Source of the DNA: Streptomyces sp. TSRI0281 | GTDB lineage: Bacteria; Actinomycetota; Actinomycetes; Streptomycetales; Streptomycetaceae | Assembly: GCF_001905125.1 (NCBI RefSeq) | Contig: NZ_LWLE01000014.1 | Span: forward strand, 78,485-142,484 | DNA length: 64,000 nucleotides | Reading direction: 5' to 3' | Shown here: positions 9,950 to 19,922 of the stretch, piece by piece | Position numbering within the stretch: position 1 is the stretch's first letter | Layout of the letters: every line of letters begins with the position of its first letter | Notes under the pieces: generated by a model | Database searches by the model: none | What the model was told of the DNA's origin: nothing | Seen by the model: only the letters and a program-made list of their open reading frames with translations | Translations under genes and position numbers: made by a program

Positions 9950-10566
9950 CATCCGCACCACCCGTACGGGTCCTTCTCGCCGACGACGAGCATCTGATCC
10001 GGGGTGCGCTGGCCGCGCTGCTGGCCCTGGAGGACGATCTGGTCGTGGTCGCGGAGGCGGCGACCGGCCCCGAGGCGCTCGCCATGGCGCTGGCCCACCG
10101 GCCCGATGTCGCGGTCCTCGATCTGGAGATGCCGGGTGCGGACGGTGTGAACGTCGCCACATCGCTGCGGTCCGCGCTGCCCGGCTGCCGGACCATGATC
10201 GTGACGAGCCATGGGCGTCCGGGACACCTGAAGCGGGCACTGGCGGCGGGCGTGCGGGGCTTCGTGCCGAAGACCGTGAGCGCCCGCAAGCTGGCCGAGA
10301 TCATCCGCAGCGTGCACCACGGAAACCGTTACGTGGACCCGGAGTTGGCCGCCGACGCCATTGCCGCCGGGGACTCTCCGCTGACCGCCCGGGAGGCCGA
10401 GGTGCTGGAGCTCGCGGCGGACGGAGCGCCGGTCGCGGAGATCGCGGAACGGGCTTCGCTGTCGCAGGGAACCGTACGGAACTACCTGTCATCCGCCGTC
10501 ACGAAGATCGGGGCGGAAAACCGTCATACGGCAGTGCGGCTCGCACGCGAGCGGGGATGGGTATAG
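9946..10566 (+). CDS. NarL/LuxR-family response regulator (DesR-like)
   Basis: The 206-residue protein has a receiver domain with the acidic pocket LLADDEH, the phospho-acceptor Asp in VAVLDLEMPGADG and the switch Thr in MIVTSHGRP. The C-terminal LuxR HTH runs LTAREAEVLELAADGAPVAEI and then SLSQGTVRNYLSSAVTKIGA. It is translationally coupled to the kinase. Its stop codon overlaps a TATAGT -10-like box at 10562-10567 that may serve the downstream tRNA-Gly. The inverted repeats before the ABC genes are the likely target. Confidence 0.95.
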   Translation: MTSAPPVRVLLADDEHLIRGALAALLALEDDLVVVAEAATGPEALAMALAHRPDVAVLDLEMPGADGVNVATSLRSALPGCRTMIVTSHGRPGHLKRALAAGVRGFVPKTVSARKLAEIIRSVHHGNRYVDPELAADAIAAGDSPLTAREAEVLELAADGAPVAEIAERASLSQGTVRNYLSSAVTKIGAENRHTAVRLARERGWV

Positions 10567-10589
10567 TAGGCATCGCGCTTCGGCGCCAT

Positions 10590-10662
10590 GCGAACGTAGC
10601 TCAGCTGGTAGAGCGCAACCTTGCCAAGGTTGAGGTCGCGAGTTCGAACCTCGTCGTTCGCT
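10590..10662 (+). tRNA. tRNA-Gly (anticodon GCC)
   Basis: The gene is nearly identical to the tRNA at 6498-6570, with compensatory changes in the acceptor stem (GCGAACG/CGTTCGC) and T stem. The anticodon loop TTGCCAA gives GCC. It starts only 23 bp after the response regulator stop codon. Confidence 0.97.
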
Positions 10663-10670
10663 CCGTAGAA

Positions 10671-10701
10671 GAAGGCCCCGGTCCTCAGGACCGGGGCCTT
10701 C
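10671..10701. terminator. Bidirectional terminator between tRNA-Gly and purC
   Basis: GAAGGCCCCGGTCC at 10671 pairs perfectly with GGACCGGGGCCTTC around a 3-nt loop. It lies between the rightward tRNA and the leftward purC gene and could serve both. Confidence 0.88.
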
Positions 10702-10753
10702 TCGCATCCCGCCCGCCTTACCGCCGTGCGGTGCCGCTTCCCGCCGTGCGGTG

Positions 10754-11665
10754 CTACCAGTTGGAGCCGGTCAGCAGCTCGTACGCCTCGGTGTACTTGG
10801 CGCGCGTCGCGTCGACGATCTCCTGGGGCAGTGCCGGGGGCGGCTGCTCGCTCTTGCGGTCCCAGCCGGAGGCCGGCGAGGTCAGCCAGTCCCGGACGAA
10901 CTGCTTGTCGTACGAGGGCTGGGCATGGCCGGGCTCCCAGGTGGCGGCGGGCCAGAAGCGCGAGGAGTCCGGGGTCAGCACCTCGTCCGCGATGATCAGC
11001 TTCTCGCCGCCGTCCGCCGTGGACTCGAAACCGAACTCGAACTTCGTGTCGGCGAGGATGATCCCACGCTCGTGCGCGATGTCCCGGGCCCTGCGGTAGA
11101 CGTCCAGGGTCGTCCGGCGCAGCAGCGCGGCCGTCTCGACACCGACCTCGCGGGCGACCGCCTCGTAGCTCACGTTCTCGTCGTGGTCGCCGACGGCCGC
11201 CTTGGTGGCGGGGGTGAAGATCGGTCCCGGCAGCTCGGACCCGTCGACCAGACCCTCGGGGAGGCCGATGCCGCAGACCGTCCGGCCCTCGTTGTACTCG
11301 ACGAGTCCCGAACCGGTCAGATAGCCGCGGGCCACGCACTCGACCTGGACCATCCGCAGCGACTTGCAGACCAGGGTGCGGCCCGCCCAGTCCGCCGGAG
11401 CGCCCGCGGGCAGCTCGGTGGACAGCACATGGTTGGGCACGAGGTCGGCGAGCTGGTCGAACCACCAGAGCGAGAGCCGGGTGAGGACGCGGCCCTTGTC
11501 GGGGATCTCGGTAGGAAGGACCCAGTCGTACGCGGAGATACGGTCGCTGGCGACCATGACGAGATCACCCGCCTCGTTCCGGTACAGGTCACGCACCTTG
11601 CCGGTATGCAGGTGGGTGAGGCCCGGGACCTGCACGGGCTCGGGCTTTTCTACGAAACCGGACAC
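10754..11665 (-). CDS. purC: Phosphoribosylaminoimidazole-succinocarboxamide synthase
   Basis: PurC joins aspartate to CAIR to make SAICAR, step seven of purine synthesis (step eight if PurK and PurE are counted). The 303-residue length fits the longer yeast-like bacterial form. Seen in the sequence are the N-terminal HLHTGKVRDLYR loop, the family signature LRMVQVECVARGYLTGSG, and GIILADTKFEFGF. It is a single gene, apart from the purSQL operon and from purD. Confidence 0.97.
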   Translation of the reverse strand: MSGFVEKPEPVQVPGLTHLHTGKVRDLYRNEAGDLVMVASDRISAYDWVLPTEIPDKGRVLTRLSLWWFDQLADLVPNHVLSTELPAGAPADWAGRTLVCKSLRMVQVECVARGYLTGSGLVEYNEGRTVCGIGLPEGLVDGSELPGPIFTPATKAAVGDHDENVSYEAVAREVGVETAALLRRTTLDVYRRARDIAHERGIILADTKFEFGFESTADGGEKLIIADEVLTPDSSRFWPAATWEPGHAQPSYDKQFVRDWLTSPASGWDRKSEQPPPALPQEIVDATRAKYTEAYELLTGSNW

Positions 11666-11770
11666 GCTGCCTCCGCGTAGGTTGATCCAGGAGCGGTTCC
11701 GATTGTCCCGTATACCGGAGTCGGAGACGGCCGCGGGGCCGCCCGATGCGCGAGGTCCACCCCGGAAAGG

Positions 11771-13234
11771 TCAGTCGCGCTTGCAGATCCGGTCGAGCAG
11801 GTTGGCCGTGGCGCGCTGGATCCGGGCGTCCACATGGCCGGGGCGGTCCAGCGCCGGGGACCAGGCGAAGGTGCCGGAGGCGAAGACGAGCGCGCCGGAC
11901 GGGGACCGGTACAGGGAGGTCTCCTGGTGGCGGGTGGTGCCCTCGGAGTCCTGGTACGGGGAGTGGGCGAGCAGGATGCGGTTGTCGTGCTCGGGGAGGC
12001 TGGTGCGCGGGAAGTAGCGGTCGGCCTCGCCCGCGACCATGCCGTCGAGCTCGTCCCCCTCGTTGGCGCCGGTGGAGTCCCAGAGCCAGTGCTCCGCGTT
12101 CCGCACGATCAGGGGGCGGGCTTCGGGGACCCGGCCCGCGTACTGGATGCCGAGGAGCTGCTGCTCGGGCCGGTCGATCTCGCGCCACAGCGCCGGTTTC
12201 CCGGGGCCTCGGCGCTTGCGGCAGGTGAGGAGGCGGTCGGGGACCCCGGACGCGGACGGGGCGAGGCCGACCTGCCAGTACATGGTGTTGGCCGACAGGA
12301 AGACGAGCGAGGTGCCGGTGTCCCGGGCGAGCTCGGTGGTGCGCCGCATGGGCAGCGACCAGTACTCGTCGTGGCCGGGGAAGATCAGGCCCCGGTAGCG
12401 GCTGGGGTCGACGCGGCCCGCGTGCAGATCGCGGGCGTCCGCGTAGGCGAGGTCGTAGCCGTACCGCTCGGCCCAGCGGATGAAGTCGTAGGCGTGCCCG
12501 ACATGGAGGGGCAGCCCCGCGCCCGCGAACGGCCGGTCGAACGAGATCGTGGCGGCGGCGTCCTCCTCGCCGAGCAGCCGCCCCTGTTCGTCCCAGGCGT
12601 GGTAGAGACTGGCGCCGGTACGGCCGTCCTCGGGGTAGAGGTTGTACGCCTGCCAGGTGATGTCCGGTAGCAGGAGCAGCAGGTCGGCGGGGCGGTCGTC
12701 GCGGATCGTGAACGGGATGTGGGAGCGGTACCCGTCGACGGTGGTCAGAACGGCGACGTACGCGCCGACCGACCAGTAGCTGGGGATCTGCAGCCGCCAG
12801 GACATCCACCAGTGGTGGCAGGAGACCGTGCGGTCGGCGGCCAGCGGGGCGGGCTGGACGATGCCGGAGAGCCGGGGGCTCGTCGTGATCTTGGCGGCGC
12901 CGTCGCCCGCGTAGTGGCCGATCCGGTAGACGTCGACGGAGAACTGCTGGGGCGGGTCCACGGTGATGTGGAAGTCGATGGCCTCACCGGGGGCGGCGGC
13001 ACTGGGCGAGACGAAGCCCTTGATCTGCCGGCGCACATCGTCGGACGGCCGGGTCCCGCCGCCCGCGCCGCCGCGGCCGAGGTCCGGGTCGGCGTACCAG
13101 GGGACGACCTGACCGGTGTCGTCGAAATAGTTCTCGCTGCCGCGCAGCCAGGGCAGCGGGCCCTGCCCGAAGGGGTCGCTCACGGCGTGCGCGAGGGCAC
13201 CCGATTCCCATCGGCGAATCTGCTCCGCCCCCAT
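11771..13234 (-). CDS. N,N-dimethylformamidase beta subunit-like protein
   Basis: The protein (487 residues from ATG 13234, preceded by GGGAGGGGAG) resembles the large subunit of N,N-dimethylformamidase over most of its length. Characteristic stretches are WYADPD, an immunoglobulin-like N-terminal part with VDVYRIGHYAGDGA, and a glutamine-amidotransferase-like C-terminal part with IFPGHDEYWS and LSANTMYWQVG. No small-subunit gene is next to it. Streptomyces genomes commonly carry such stand-alone proteins of unknown function, so the dimethylformamide substrate should not be assumed. An upstream in-frame start at 13279 lacks an RBS. Confidence 0.75.
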   Translation of the reverse strand: MGAEQIRRWESGALAHAVSDPFGQGPLPWLRGSENYFDDTGQVVPWYADPDLGRGGAGGGTRPSDDVRRQIKGFVSPSAAAPGEAIDFHITVDPPQQFSVDVYRIGHYAGDGAAKITTSPRLSGIVQPAPLAADRTVSCHHWWMSWRLQIPSYWSVGAYVAVLTTVDGYRSHIPFTIRDDRPADLLLLLPDITWQAYNLYPEDGRTGASLYHAWDEQGRLLGEEDAAATISFDRPFAGAGLPLHVGHAYDFIRWAERYGYDLAYADARDLHAGRVDPSRYRGLIFPGHDEYWSLPMRRTTELARDTGTSLVFLSANTMYWQVGLAPSASGVPDRLLTCRKRRGPGKPALWREIDRPEQQLLGIQYAGRVPEARPLIVRNAEHWLWDSTGANEGDELDGMVAGEADRYFPRTSLPEHDNRILLAHSPYQDSEGTTRHQETSLYRSPSGALVFASGTFAWSPALDRPGHVDARIQRATANLLDRICKRD

Positions 13235-13718
13235 ACCGCTCCCCTCCCTGAAGGCCCACGGACATCTTTGGCGCGCCAATTTAGTGGCTTGATGTCAGCG
13301 TCGATCCCCAGCACATCACATAACGCATGCGGTCCGTCACCGTTCGTCGCGAATTGACGTGAACGGAACCTAATCTTCCGGATATTGGGGCCGCGGTGAT
13401 GCGTGGACGGGGCGGCCGGAGTGGGGCCGGAAGGGCGGGTTTCGGCGGGCGACGGGGGAGCACCGGGTGGGCCTGCGGACGGCCGGGACGGGACCTTCGT
13501 ACGGGCGTGGGGGCGTACGGGCTATTGGGGCGCGCGACCCCGGCGTACGGCCGCCCGCGCACAACCCGGCGGACCTCGTGCGAGGGGCCGGTTACCGGCC
13601 GCGTGCGAGGGGCCGGTTACCGGCCGCACGAGGGGCCCGCGCACGCCGGAGCCGGGTCGGCGGTGGGCCGGGCCGGCGGTGGCGCTGGGCCGCGGTGGCG
13701 CTGGGCCGGCGGTGGCGC
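13235..13718. other. Intergenic region, mostly repeats
   Basis: The first 150 bp is relatively AT-rich and probably holds the promoter of the dimethylformamidase-like gene. From about 13500 to 13718 it consists of GC-rich direct and inverted repeats, described separately. I see no gene here: the open frames are repeat translations without family resemblance. Confidence 0.55.
13578..13718. repeat. Tandem 25-bp palindrome-containing repeat and 16-17 bp GC-rich repeats
   Basis: Two perfect 25-bp units (13578-13602 and 13603-13627) each hold the near-palindrome GGCCGGTTACCGGCC, and part of a third unit follows. From about 13675 the unit GGTGGCGCTGGGCC occurs in three copies up to the stop codon of the next gene. 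RNA from either strand would fold strongly, so the array may act as a terminator or stability element for the minus-strand gene upstream. Confidence 0.75.
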
Positions 13719-15452
13719 TCAGACCAGGCGTACCGGCTTGTCGCAGCGCACGCCCAGATCCGTGAGCCAGGACCGCAGGGGCTCCGCGTCGCCGTCCTCC
13801 ACGAGGGTGAGGACGGGGGTGACCAGGTCGGCCCGGCGTTCACCGTCGACCAGCAGGGCGGGGCCGTCCAGCCAGTCGAGACCCGGCGCCGCCCCGGCCG
13901 TGTCCACGGCCGCGCAGCAGACCATCGCCGCGACATGGTCGGCGAGCAGCTCCGTGCCCGTACGGGGCGGCTGGAGCGGGAAGACCGGAAGCGGGTCGGG
14001 GCCCCAGAGGTCGAGGGGGTCCGGGCCACCGCCGCCCGACGTGCGCTGTGCGGAGGCGCCGGTCGCGGGCTTCGGGGCTCCGGCCTCCTCGCGGGCCACC
14101 TCGGCACTGATCCCGGCCGCGAGCTCCTCACCGGCGCCGTCCGGCCCGGCGAGATGCTGCATGACCCGGGCCAGGGTGGGCACCCCGGGATCGGCCGAGG
14201 ACGCCGGGGGCACACCCATGGAGTCGAGAACGCGGTGCAGCCGGGCGGCCTCCGTGCGCCACTTCCGGTCGACGACCTCCTCCGGATACTGCTGCCAGTC
14301 GACCGGCGACCAGTCGGGGCTGCTCTCCGCAGGACCGCCGTGGAAGAGCCGGGCGGCCAGCAGCGAGGCCGCCTCGTCGGCCGTACCGGGCTCTTCGAGG
14401 AGGTCGCAGGCGGGCCGCTCACCGAGCCGGGAGGTGAACCCCTCGGCCAGCCGGTCGCGCCGGGAGAGCTCGGTGAGCGCGGAGACGACGCCCGCGTCCA
14501 GCCGGGAGGGCCAGCGCCCCATCCGCCAGGCGGGGAGCGCCACCCGGGTCAGCAGCCGGTCCCAGCCCGCATAGGCGAGGCCGACCTGCTCCTGGGCGAC
14601 GATGCGCAGCCCGTAATCCACGGTCTGCGCACGCATCGAGGCGGCGGCGGCGACACAGCGCTCCATCTCGGCCGCGTGGCCGCGGCAACCGCGCAGCAGC
14701 AGGCGGGCGATCCAGCCGACGAAGGCGCGCGGAATCCTGCGCACGGGACCCGCGCCGTTCGCGGCCGCGTCGGCGACCGCGGCGTCCAGGCCCCGTACGA
14801 ACCGGCGGGCGGCGGCTATGTCGGGGTGCGCGGACGGGGCCGTGCCCGCGACGACCGGGGCGAGCACGGCGCGCAGTTCGGCGACCCGCATCCACCACAG
14901 GAAGGGCGAGCCGATGACCAGGACGGGGGCGGCCGGCACCCGACGACGGCGCCGTTCGGCCGCGAAGTCCCGGGCCGACCGCTTCGGCTTCGCCCCCTGC
15001 TTCGACCGCTGCTTAGGTGGCTGCTTGGGCTGGGCGGAGGGGTGTGTGCGGTCCTCCAGCCAGCTGTCGCAGTCCGGGGTGAGCGCTATGGCGGAGGGTG
15101 CCGGAACATCGAGCCGGTCGGCCAGATCCCGGACCAGCCGATAGAGGTCGGGGGCGGCTTCCTCCGTCACGGCGACGGTCGGGCTGACCGCGGGCCTCGC
15201 CCGTGCGACGGCCACCGCGACCGCGGCGGCGAGCACCAGCACCAGGACCGCCACACCGGTCACGGCCCAGCGCGCCGCGTCCCAGCCCGCGCCGCCGGCA
15301 TGGCCCTGCGCGCCCGCGGCGAACAGCACGACGGCCACGGCCGCCGGCAGGATCGCCACGGCGAGTGCCCTGCTGCGGATGCGCAGCAGGGCGAGTGCAC
15401 GGGCCCGCGCGGCCCGCGCCCCCAGCTCCTCACCCACATCGGTACCGGACAC
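13719..15452 (-). CDS. Two-TM membrane protein, possible inactivated M48-type protease
   Basis: This 577-residue protein has two N-terminal transmembrane segments (LAVAILPAAVAVVLFAAG and VTGVAVLVLVLAAAVAVAV). A soluble domain follows with a layout like M48 peptidases: APSAIALTPDCDSW, VLVIGSPFLWWM, then ELRAVLAPVVAGT. In M48 enzymes the last position carries HEXXH (ELRAVLAHELGH); here the motif is PVVAG, so zinc catalysis should be lost. The C-terminal half has Pro/Ser-rich linkers and is unfamiliar. The pseudoprotease reading is my inference from motif alignment by eye. It sits alone between purD and the dimethylformamidase-like gene, on the same strand as both. Confidence 0.6.
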   Translation of the reverse strand: MSGTDVGEELGARAARARALALLRIRSRALAVAILPAAVAVVLFAAGAQGHAGGAGWDAARWAVTGVAVLVLVLAAAVAVAVARARPAVSPTVAVTEEAAPDLYRLVRDLADRLDVPAPSAIALTPDCDSWLEDRTHPSAQPKQPPKQRSKQGAKPKRSARDFAAERRRRRVPAAPVLVIGSPFLWWMRVAELRAVLAPVVAGTAPSAHPDIAAARRFVRGLDAAVADAAANGAGPVRRIPRAFVGWIARLLLRGCRGHAAEMERCVAAAASMRAQTVDYGLRIVAQEQVGLAYAGWDRLLTRVALPAWRMGRWPSRLDAGVVSALTELSRRDRLAEGFTSRLGERPACDLLEEPGTADEAASLLAARLFHGGPAESSPDWSPVDWQQYPEEVVDRKWRTEAARLHRVLDSMGVPPASSADPGVPTLARVMQHLAGPDGAGEELAAGISAEVAREEAGAPKPATGASAQRTSGGGGPDPLDLWGPDPLPVFPLQPPRTGTELLADHVAAMVCCAAVDTAGAAPGLDWLDGPALLVDGERRADLVTPVLTLVEDGDAEPLRSWLTDLGVRCDKPVRLV

Positions 15453-15688
15453 GGCCGGAAGTCACCCCCTCTGCCCCCGCGACGGTGTTGCTCACTCCCC
15501 CACTGTGGCACCCGTCACCGACATCGCAATGCCGGTGGGCCAAGTGCCGGAACGCTTGCGCCGCACCCTAGTTGGGGCCTCGGCAGGCGTCATCCGGATG
15601 GCTCAGTCGTCACTCGATGGAATGGCTTTGGGCAAAGCTGCTGACGTATCGGCGCTTATGAGGCAGGCGTCCCCCGGTGCGCGCGGCT

Positions 15689-15717
15689 TGTGTGCGCCGC
15701 ACGCACCGGCGCACACA
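15689..15717 (-). terminator. Hairpin terminator after purD
   Basis: TGTGTGCGCCG at 15689-15699 pairs perfectly with CGGCGCACACA at 15707-15717. It lies 33 bp downstream of the leftward purD stop codon. Confidence 0.75.
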
Positions 15718-15749
15718 GGGCGCGCAGCTCATGGAGGTACCGGGCGGGG

Positions 15750-17000
<1,251 letters not shown>

Positions 17001-17118
17001 GGGGTGCAGCCTAACCGCCGGGGGCCGGGGGGCTTGACGGCCGCCGATCCGTGGACGCACGACGCCTCCGTGCGCACGGCCTCACCTCGTCCGCACGACG
17101 TCTCCGTACGCACCGGGC

Positions 17119-19350
17119 TCACTGTTCGTTGGTGAACTCCTCCACGACCGTGGCGCCCAGTTCGCGGACGATCAGGTCGTGTCCGGAGAGCGCCGAGTCG
17201 ACGAGATCCGGATCGTCGGCCTCCGGGGTGTCGTCCTCCGGCGCCACCGAACGCGGGGGCTCCGACCCGTAGGAACCGGACGACGCATGCTCCGCGCCGG
17301 GCCCCTGGGAGCGCTGGGGCGACTGCGGGGCGGGAGCGGACGACGACTTCGGGGACTGCTGGGGCTGCGTGGGCTGCTGCTGGGCAGGGGCCGGCCGGGA
17401 CTCGTACGCCTGCGGGGCGGCGGGCGCGGGCTGGTACGAAGAGGCCGCGGGCCGTCCGCCGCCGGTGTCCGGGGGCAGACCCGCGCCACCGGAGGAATCG
17501 ACGATGGCCTCGACCCGCCACTGGGCGTTGAAGTGCTCGGAGAGCGCCTGCTTCAGCACTTCCTCGCTGCCGCTGCTCGCGAAGTTGTCACGGGCGCCCG
17601 CGTTGAGGAAACCGATCTGCAGGGTGGTCCCGTCGAAGCCGGTGACCTGGGCGTTCTGGCTGAGCAGGATCCAGGTGAACCGGCGGCGGTTCTTCACCGC
17701 CTCCAGGATGTCCGGCCACATGTTCCGGACCTGGGCGGCGCCCTGCACCATGCCCTGGCTCGGCGCGGGCGCCGAGGGAGCCTGGGCGGCGGGCGCGGCG
17801 GCCTGGGCGGGAGCCGGGGCGGCCTGCGGGGGCGGCGTGCTGCCGGGCGCGGAGGCGGTCGGCCAGCCCCCGGGGCGTCGCGCCTGTTCCGTACCGGCGG
17901 CAGCGGGCCACGAGCCGGGGCGCTGGGCGGGCGCGGGTGCCTGGGCCGGGGGCTGCTGGGCGGGCGGTGCGGCGGGGGCCGGGGGCTCGGCCGCGACGGG
18001 CGGTGCGAACGGCGCGGGGGCCGGGGCTGCGGGGGCGGGGGCCATGGGCGCGTCGCCCCGTACCGCCGCACGGGCGGTGGCAGGCCCGCCACCGGGCTGT
18101 CCGGCCGGGGCGGGCGGTGCGGCGTGGGCCTGCGCCTCCGGTCCCGGTACGTATCCCAGGGCGGGACCTGCGGCGGGAGCCGCGAAGGACGCCGCACCGC
18201 GCTCCAGCCGGTCCAGCCGGGCCTGGAGCGAACGCTCGTCGTCGAAGGCGGCGGGCAGCAGGACCCGGGCGCAGATCAGCTCCACCTGCAGGCGCGGGGA
18301 GGTCGCCCCGCGCATCTCGGTGAGCCCCTCGTTGACCAGGTCGGCGGCACGGCTCAGCTCGGCGGCGCCGAAGACCGACGCCTGGGCCTGCATGCGCTCG
18401 ACCACATCGGCGGGGGCGTCGATGAGTCCCTTGTCCCCGGCGTCGGGGACGGCGGCCAGGATCACCAGGTCGCGCAGCCGCTCCAGCAGGTCGGCGACGA
18501 AGCGCCGCGGGTCGTTGCCTCCCTCGATCACCCGGTCCACGACCTCGAAGGCGGCGGCCCCGTCGCCCGCCGCGAAGGCGTCCACGACGGAGTCGAGCAG
18601 GGAACCGTCCGTGTATCCGAGCAGCGAGGTCGCCATGGCGTATGTCACACCGTCGTCGCCCGCGCCGGCCAGCAACTGGTCCATGACGGACATCGAGTCA
18701 CGCACGGACCCCGCGCCGGCGCGCACGACCAGCGGCAGCACCCCGTCCTCGACGGCGCTGTTCTCCTTGGCGCACACCTCGGCGAGATATCCGCGCAGCG
18801 TGCCCGGCGGGACCAGCCGGAACGGGTAGTGGTGCGTACGCGACCGGATCGTGCCGATGACCTTCTCGGGCTCGGTGGTCGCGAAGATGAACTTCAGATG
18901 CTCCGGCGGCTCCTCGACCACCTTCAGCAGGGCGTTGAACCCCGCCGGGGTGACCATGTGCGCCTCGTCGATGATGTAGATCTTGTAACGACTGGAGGCG
19001 GGCCCGAAGAACGCCTTCTCGCGCAGATCACGGGCGTCGTCCACGCCACCGTGCGAAGCGGCGTCGATCTCGATCACATCGATGGAACCCGGACCGTTGC
19101 GCGCGAGGTCCTGGCAGGACTGGCACTCTCCGCACGGAGTCGGCGTCGGCCCCTGTTCGCAGTTCAGGCAGCGGGCGAGGATGCGTGCGCTGGTCGTCTT
19201 TCCGCAGCCGCGCGGCCCGCTGAACAGGTACGCGTGATTGACCCGGTTGTTACGCAGGGCCTGCTGCAGCGGGTCAGTGACATGCTCCTGACCGATGACC
19301 TCGGCGAACGACTCGGGGCGATAGCGGCGGTACAGCGCAAGGGACGACAC
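17119..19350 (-). CDS. dnaX: DNA polymerase III subunits gamma and tau
   Basis: DnaX is the clamp-loader ATPase. The 743-residue protein starts at GTG 19350 (VSSLALYRRYRPESF). Domain I shows Walker A GPRGCGKTTSARIL, a zinc-binding four-cysteine module (CLNCEQ..PCGECQSC) and the DEAH-type box IIDEAHMV. Domains II and III follow, then a linker of about 200 residues made of Pro, Ala and Gln. A C-terminal domain (MWPDILEAVKNRRRFTWILL) probably contacts the polymerase. The last 120 residues are again low-complexity and acidic. The length fits tau; I cannot tell whether gamma is produced. ffs lies immediately upstream. Confidence 0.97.
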   Translation of the reverse strand: MSSLALYRRYRPESFAEVIGQEHVTDPLQQALRNNRVNHAYLFSGPRGCGKTTSARILARCLNCEQGPTPTPCGECQSCQDLARNGPGSIDVIEIDAASHGGVDDARDLREKAFFGPASSRYKIYIIDEAHMVTPAGFNALLKVVEEPPEHLKFIFATTEPEKVIGTIRSRTHHYPFRLVPPGTLRGYLAEVCAKENSAVEDGVLPLVVRAGAGSVRDSMSVMDQLLAGAGDDGVTYAMATSLLGYTDGSLLDSVVDAFAAGDGAAAFEVVDRVIEGGNDPRRFVADLLERLRDLVILAAVPDAGDKGLIDAPADVVERMQAQASVFGAAELSRAADLVNEGLTEMRGATSPRLQVELICARVLLPAAFDDERSLQARLDRLERGAASFAAPAAGPALGYVPGPEAQAHAAPPAPAGQPGGGPATARAAVRGDAPMAPAPAAPAPAPFAPPVAAEPPAPAAPPAQQPPAQAPAPAQRPGSWPAAAGTEQARRPGGWPTASAPGSTPPPQAAPAPAQAAAPAAQAPSAPAPSQGMVQGAAQVRNMWPDILEAVKNRRRFTWILLSQNAQVTGFDGTTLQIGFLNAGARDNFASSGSEEVLKQALSEHFNAQWRVEAIVDSSGGAGLPPDTGGGRPAASSYQPAPAAPQAYESRPAPAQQQPTQPQQSPKSSSAPAPQSPQRSQGPGAEHASSGSYGSEPPRSVAPEDDTPEADDPDLVDSALSGHDLIVRELGATVVEEFTNEQ

Positions 19351-19434
19351 ACCTACGAGGTTATCGGGACGGACCGACAACCGGCCCCGCACCGCTTCTG
19401 CCCGGCCCGCACAAAGCCCCCCGGACACGCAAGC

Positions 19435-19520
19435 GCCCCCCACGCACCCGCCAGAGCCAACCTACCCTTGCTGCCTTCCGGCCCTGGGGGAGTTCAGTCA
19501 GATAGCGCCACGTGAGGGGC
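19435..19520 (-). ncRNA. ffs: Small signal recognition particle RNA (4.5S type)
   Basis: On the minus strand the sequence contains the invariant domain IV loop CAGGGCCGGAAGGCAGCAAG, which binds Ffh. The 5' arm GCCCCTCACG (from 19520) pairs with the 3' arm CGTGGGGGGC (ending 19435) through one G-U wobble, closing a single long hairpin as in other short bacterial SRP RNAs. Ends are approximate. It lies between dnaX and tRNA-Ser, the usual place in Streptomyces. Confidence 0.92.
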
Positions 19521-19656
19521 TGACGCCCACCTTAGCGGATCCCCACCCCCTCCGGTCCACCCACCTGGCCCCACCACCCGGCTCCGGGACCGCCCCGGAC
19601 GATCTCTGCGGGAACAGGTTCGCGAGCACTCCTCAACGTCTTGTATTGTTTGCCGC

Positions 19657-19741
19657 GGAGGATTCGCCTAGTGGCCTAGGGCGCACGCTTGGAAAGCGTG
19701 TTGGGGGCAACCCCTCACGAGTTCGAATCTCGTATCCTCCG
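19657..19741 (+). tRNA. tRNA-Ser (anticodon GGA), integration target
   Basis: This 85-nt class II tRNA has acceptor stem GGAGGAT/ATCCTCC, anticodon loop TTGGAAA giving GGA, a long variable arm (TTGGGGGCAACCCC), T loop TTCGAAT and discriminator G, with CCA encoded at 19742-19744. Its 3' half from the anticodon loop onward is repeated at 55674 and 59221, so it is the attachment site for the neighbouring integrase. Confidence 0.97.
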
Positions 19742-19828
19742 CCATTGCTCTCACCGGGCAATACGTCGAAGGGCCCCACCGCTTGCGGTGGGGCCCTTCG
19801 ACGTTGAGGGTTGCAGTTTGGGTTGCAG
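19689..19828. other. attL: left attachment site of element 1, with integrase-arm repeats
   Basis: From TTGGAAAGCG in the anticodon arm through the tRNA terminator to GGGTTGCA (about 19815), the sequence matches the copies at 55674-55796 and 59221-59347. Just inside the element the repeat GGTTGCAG occurs twice in 20 bp (19809-19828), in the position expected for an integrase arm-binding site. Confidence 0.88.
19763..19804 (+). terminator. Terminator of tRNA-Ser
   Basis: A perfect 20-bp stem (ACGTCGAAGGGCCCCACCGC with its complement) closes a 2-nt loop 21 bp past the tRNA. The hairpin is kept at all three att copies, although in the 55.7 kb copy the stem sequence has changed while pairing is preserved. 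Confidence 0.9.
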
Positions 19829-19922
19829 TTGCTTCGACCAGGCCGCGACGGCTCCCTGCACGCGCAAGAGCCCGGTCTGGTTCTTCTGCGACCACCTGAG
19901 CTCTTCTGACAAGGTGCCACCC

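Noticed and set aside
13578..13718. CRISPR array
   Set aside because: Units are directly adjacent without unique spacers, and no cas genes are nearby.
17179..19515. A 778-residue plus-strand frame opposite dnaX
   Set aside because: It is antisense to dnaX motifs that are clearly real, and its Gly/Arg-rich composition shows no domain.
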